64,000 bases of DNA from Shewanella sp. KX20019 (GTDB lineage Bacteria; Pseudomonadota; Gammaproteobacteria; Enterobacterales; Shewanellaceae). The stretch spans positions 4,278,001-4,342,000 of the forward strand of contig NZ_CP068437.1 in NCBI RefSeq assembly GCF_016757755.1, read 5' to 3'. Every line of letters starts with the position of its first letter. Within the stretch, counting starts at the first letter, position 1. Positions 63,606-64,000 of the stretch are shown piece by piece. The notes beneath the pieces were generated by a model, which was given only the letters and a program-made list of their open reading frames with translations, made no database searches and had not been told where the DNA came from. The translations under genes and the position numbers were made by a program.

Positions 63606-64000
63606 AGTTTCTTTCCTAAGTATTTACCGCGAGAATGAAGCTCATTGCTGGCAGATAACCTCTAACCAGTACAATACCGTCGGCGCTTTGGCCTATTCTC
63701 AACAGCAATAAAATATAGTGACAAGAGCCTTAAAATTACTAGGCTGAAGTTGTCGATGATGAATGCTAACTATTATAGCGCGGTATTGTAGCAGTTATTA
63801 CAGTAGATGCAGCATTCCCACGCATTTGCAGCAACAAATACTGCAGCGAGCAGTAGATTAAACCCTGTGCTTTACCTTTGAGGGCGTTGGCGCTTATGCT
63901 AAAACTAACTTTCTCGGCTTTGGGAGTACCGAATTTTAGCTATCAAAGTAGTAAGCAACTACTGAACGTGTGGGGGCAAGACAGATTGACAAGTATTGAG
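63606..64000. other. Region upstream of dbpA to the window edge
   Basis: It holds the dbpA promoter and leader. I see no coding frame, terminator or RNA gene that I can support. Confidence 0.4.

Overview
The window is chromosomal DNA from a marine gammaproteobacterium, most likely a Shewanella. The evidence is gene order and protein relatedness: tsaE-amiB-mutL-miaA-hfq-hflX-hflK-hflC, petABC-sspA-sspB, orn/rsgA-psd-mscM, parC/parE-yqiA-cpdA-yqiB-nudF/tolC, and yheT-yheU-prkB/crp/argD-astA-astD. Several of these blocks lie apart in E. coli but are close together here. Nearly all genes are intact housekeeping genes and base composition looks uniform. I see no prophage, insertion sequence, CRISPR array or recognisable defence island.

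Layout. 1-9.6 kb: a partial gene at the left edge, two small DUF proteins (DUF3622, DUF3565), the RNA helicase RhlE, two large lipoprotein peptidases (M16 and S9) and PabA. 9.8-22.3 kb: a long minus-strand block with sspB/sspA, the cytochrome bc1 operon and the hfl/hfq/miaA/mutL/amiB/tsaE/nnr series. 24.0-26.6 kb: an orphan helical protein and a highly repetitive tRNA-Gly locus. 26.6-35.9 kb: orn, rsgA, psd, a DMT transporter, a giant MscS-type channel, a phosphodiesterase, DUF3392, a 2-hydroxyacid dehydrogenase and bfd. 36-45.6 kb: topoisomerase IV genes with a PQQ-type dehydrogenase gene between them, cpdA and nudF, then tolC. 45.7-50.3 kb: a GMC oxidoreductase pair and yheT-yheU-prkB. 50.4-50.85 kb: a 77/78-bp tandem repeat. 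51-60.4 kb: a Sel1/TPR protein, crp, a PepSY protein plus two-component system, and an arginine catabolism cluster with a DUF1338 gene. 60.9-63.6 kb: an HDOD protein and the RNA helicase DbpA.

The most unusual region is 24.68-26.51 kb. A stable-RNA-type promoter at 26569-26596 (minus strand) drives a cluster of five apparently identical tRNA-Gly(GCC) genes. Between and before them lie three 5'-half tRNA remnants whose lost part has been replaced by a perfect hairpin. Downstream are seven head-to-tail ~150-bp units that are recognisably tRNA-Gly with insertions. They alternate between two spacer types, and the last two 301-bp dimers look identical. In E. coli this position (between orn-glyVXY and yjeF) holds queG, which is absent here. 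The array is the best candidate for something undescribed: a tRNA gene that has become a tandemly amplified, structured, possibly transcribed repeat. A second, unrelated 77/78-bp array lies where E. coli has yhfA.

Functional links: cpdA (cAMP breakdown) and crp (cAMP receptor) sit about 9 kb apart. hflK/hflC modulate FtsH, while hfq and miaA affect translation. sspB delivers ssrA-tagged proteins to ClpXP. argD, astA and astD give the start, the transaminase step and the semialdehyde step of arginine succinyltransferase catabolism, but astB and astE are not in the window.
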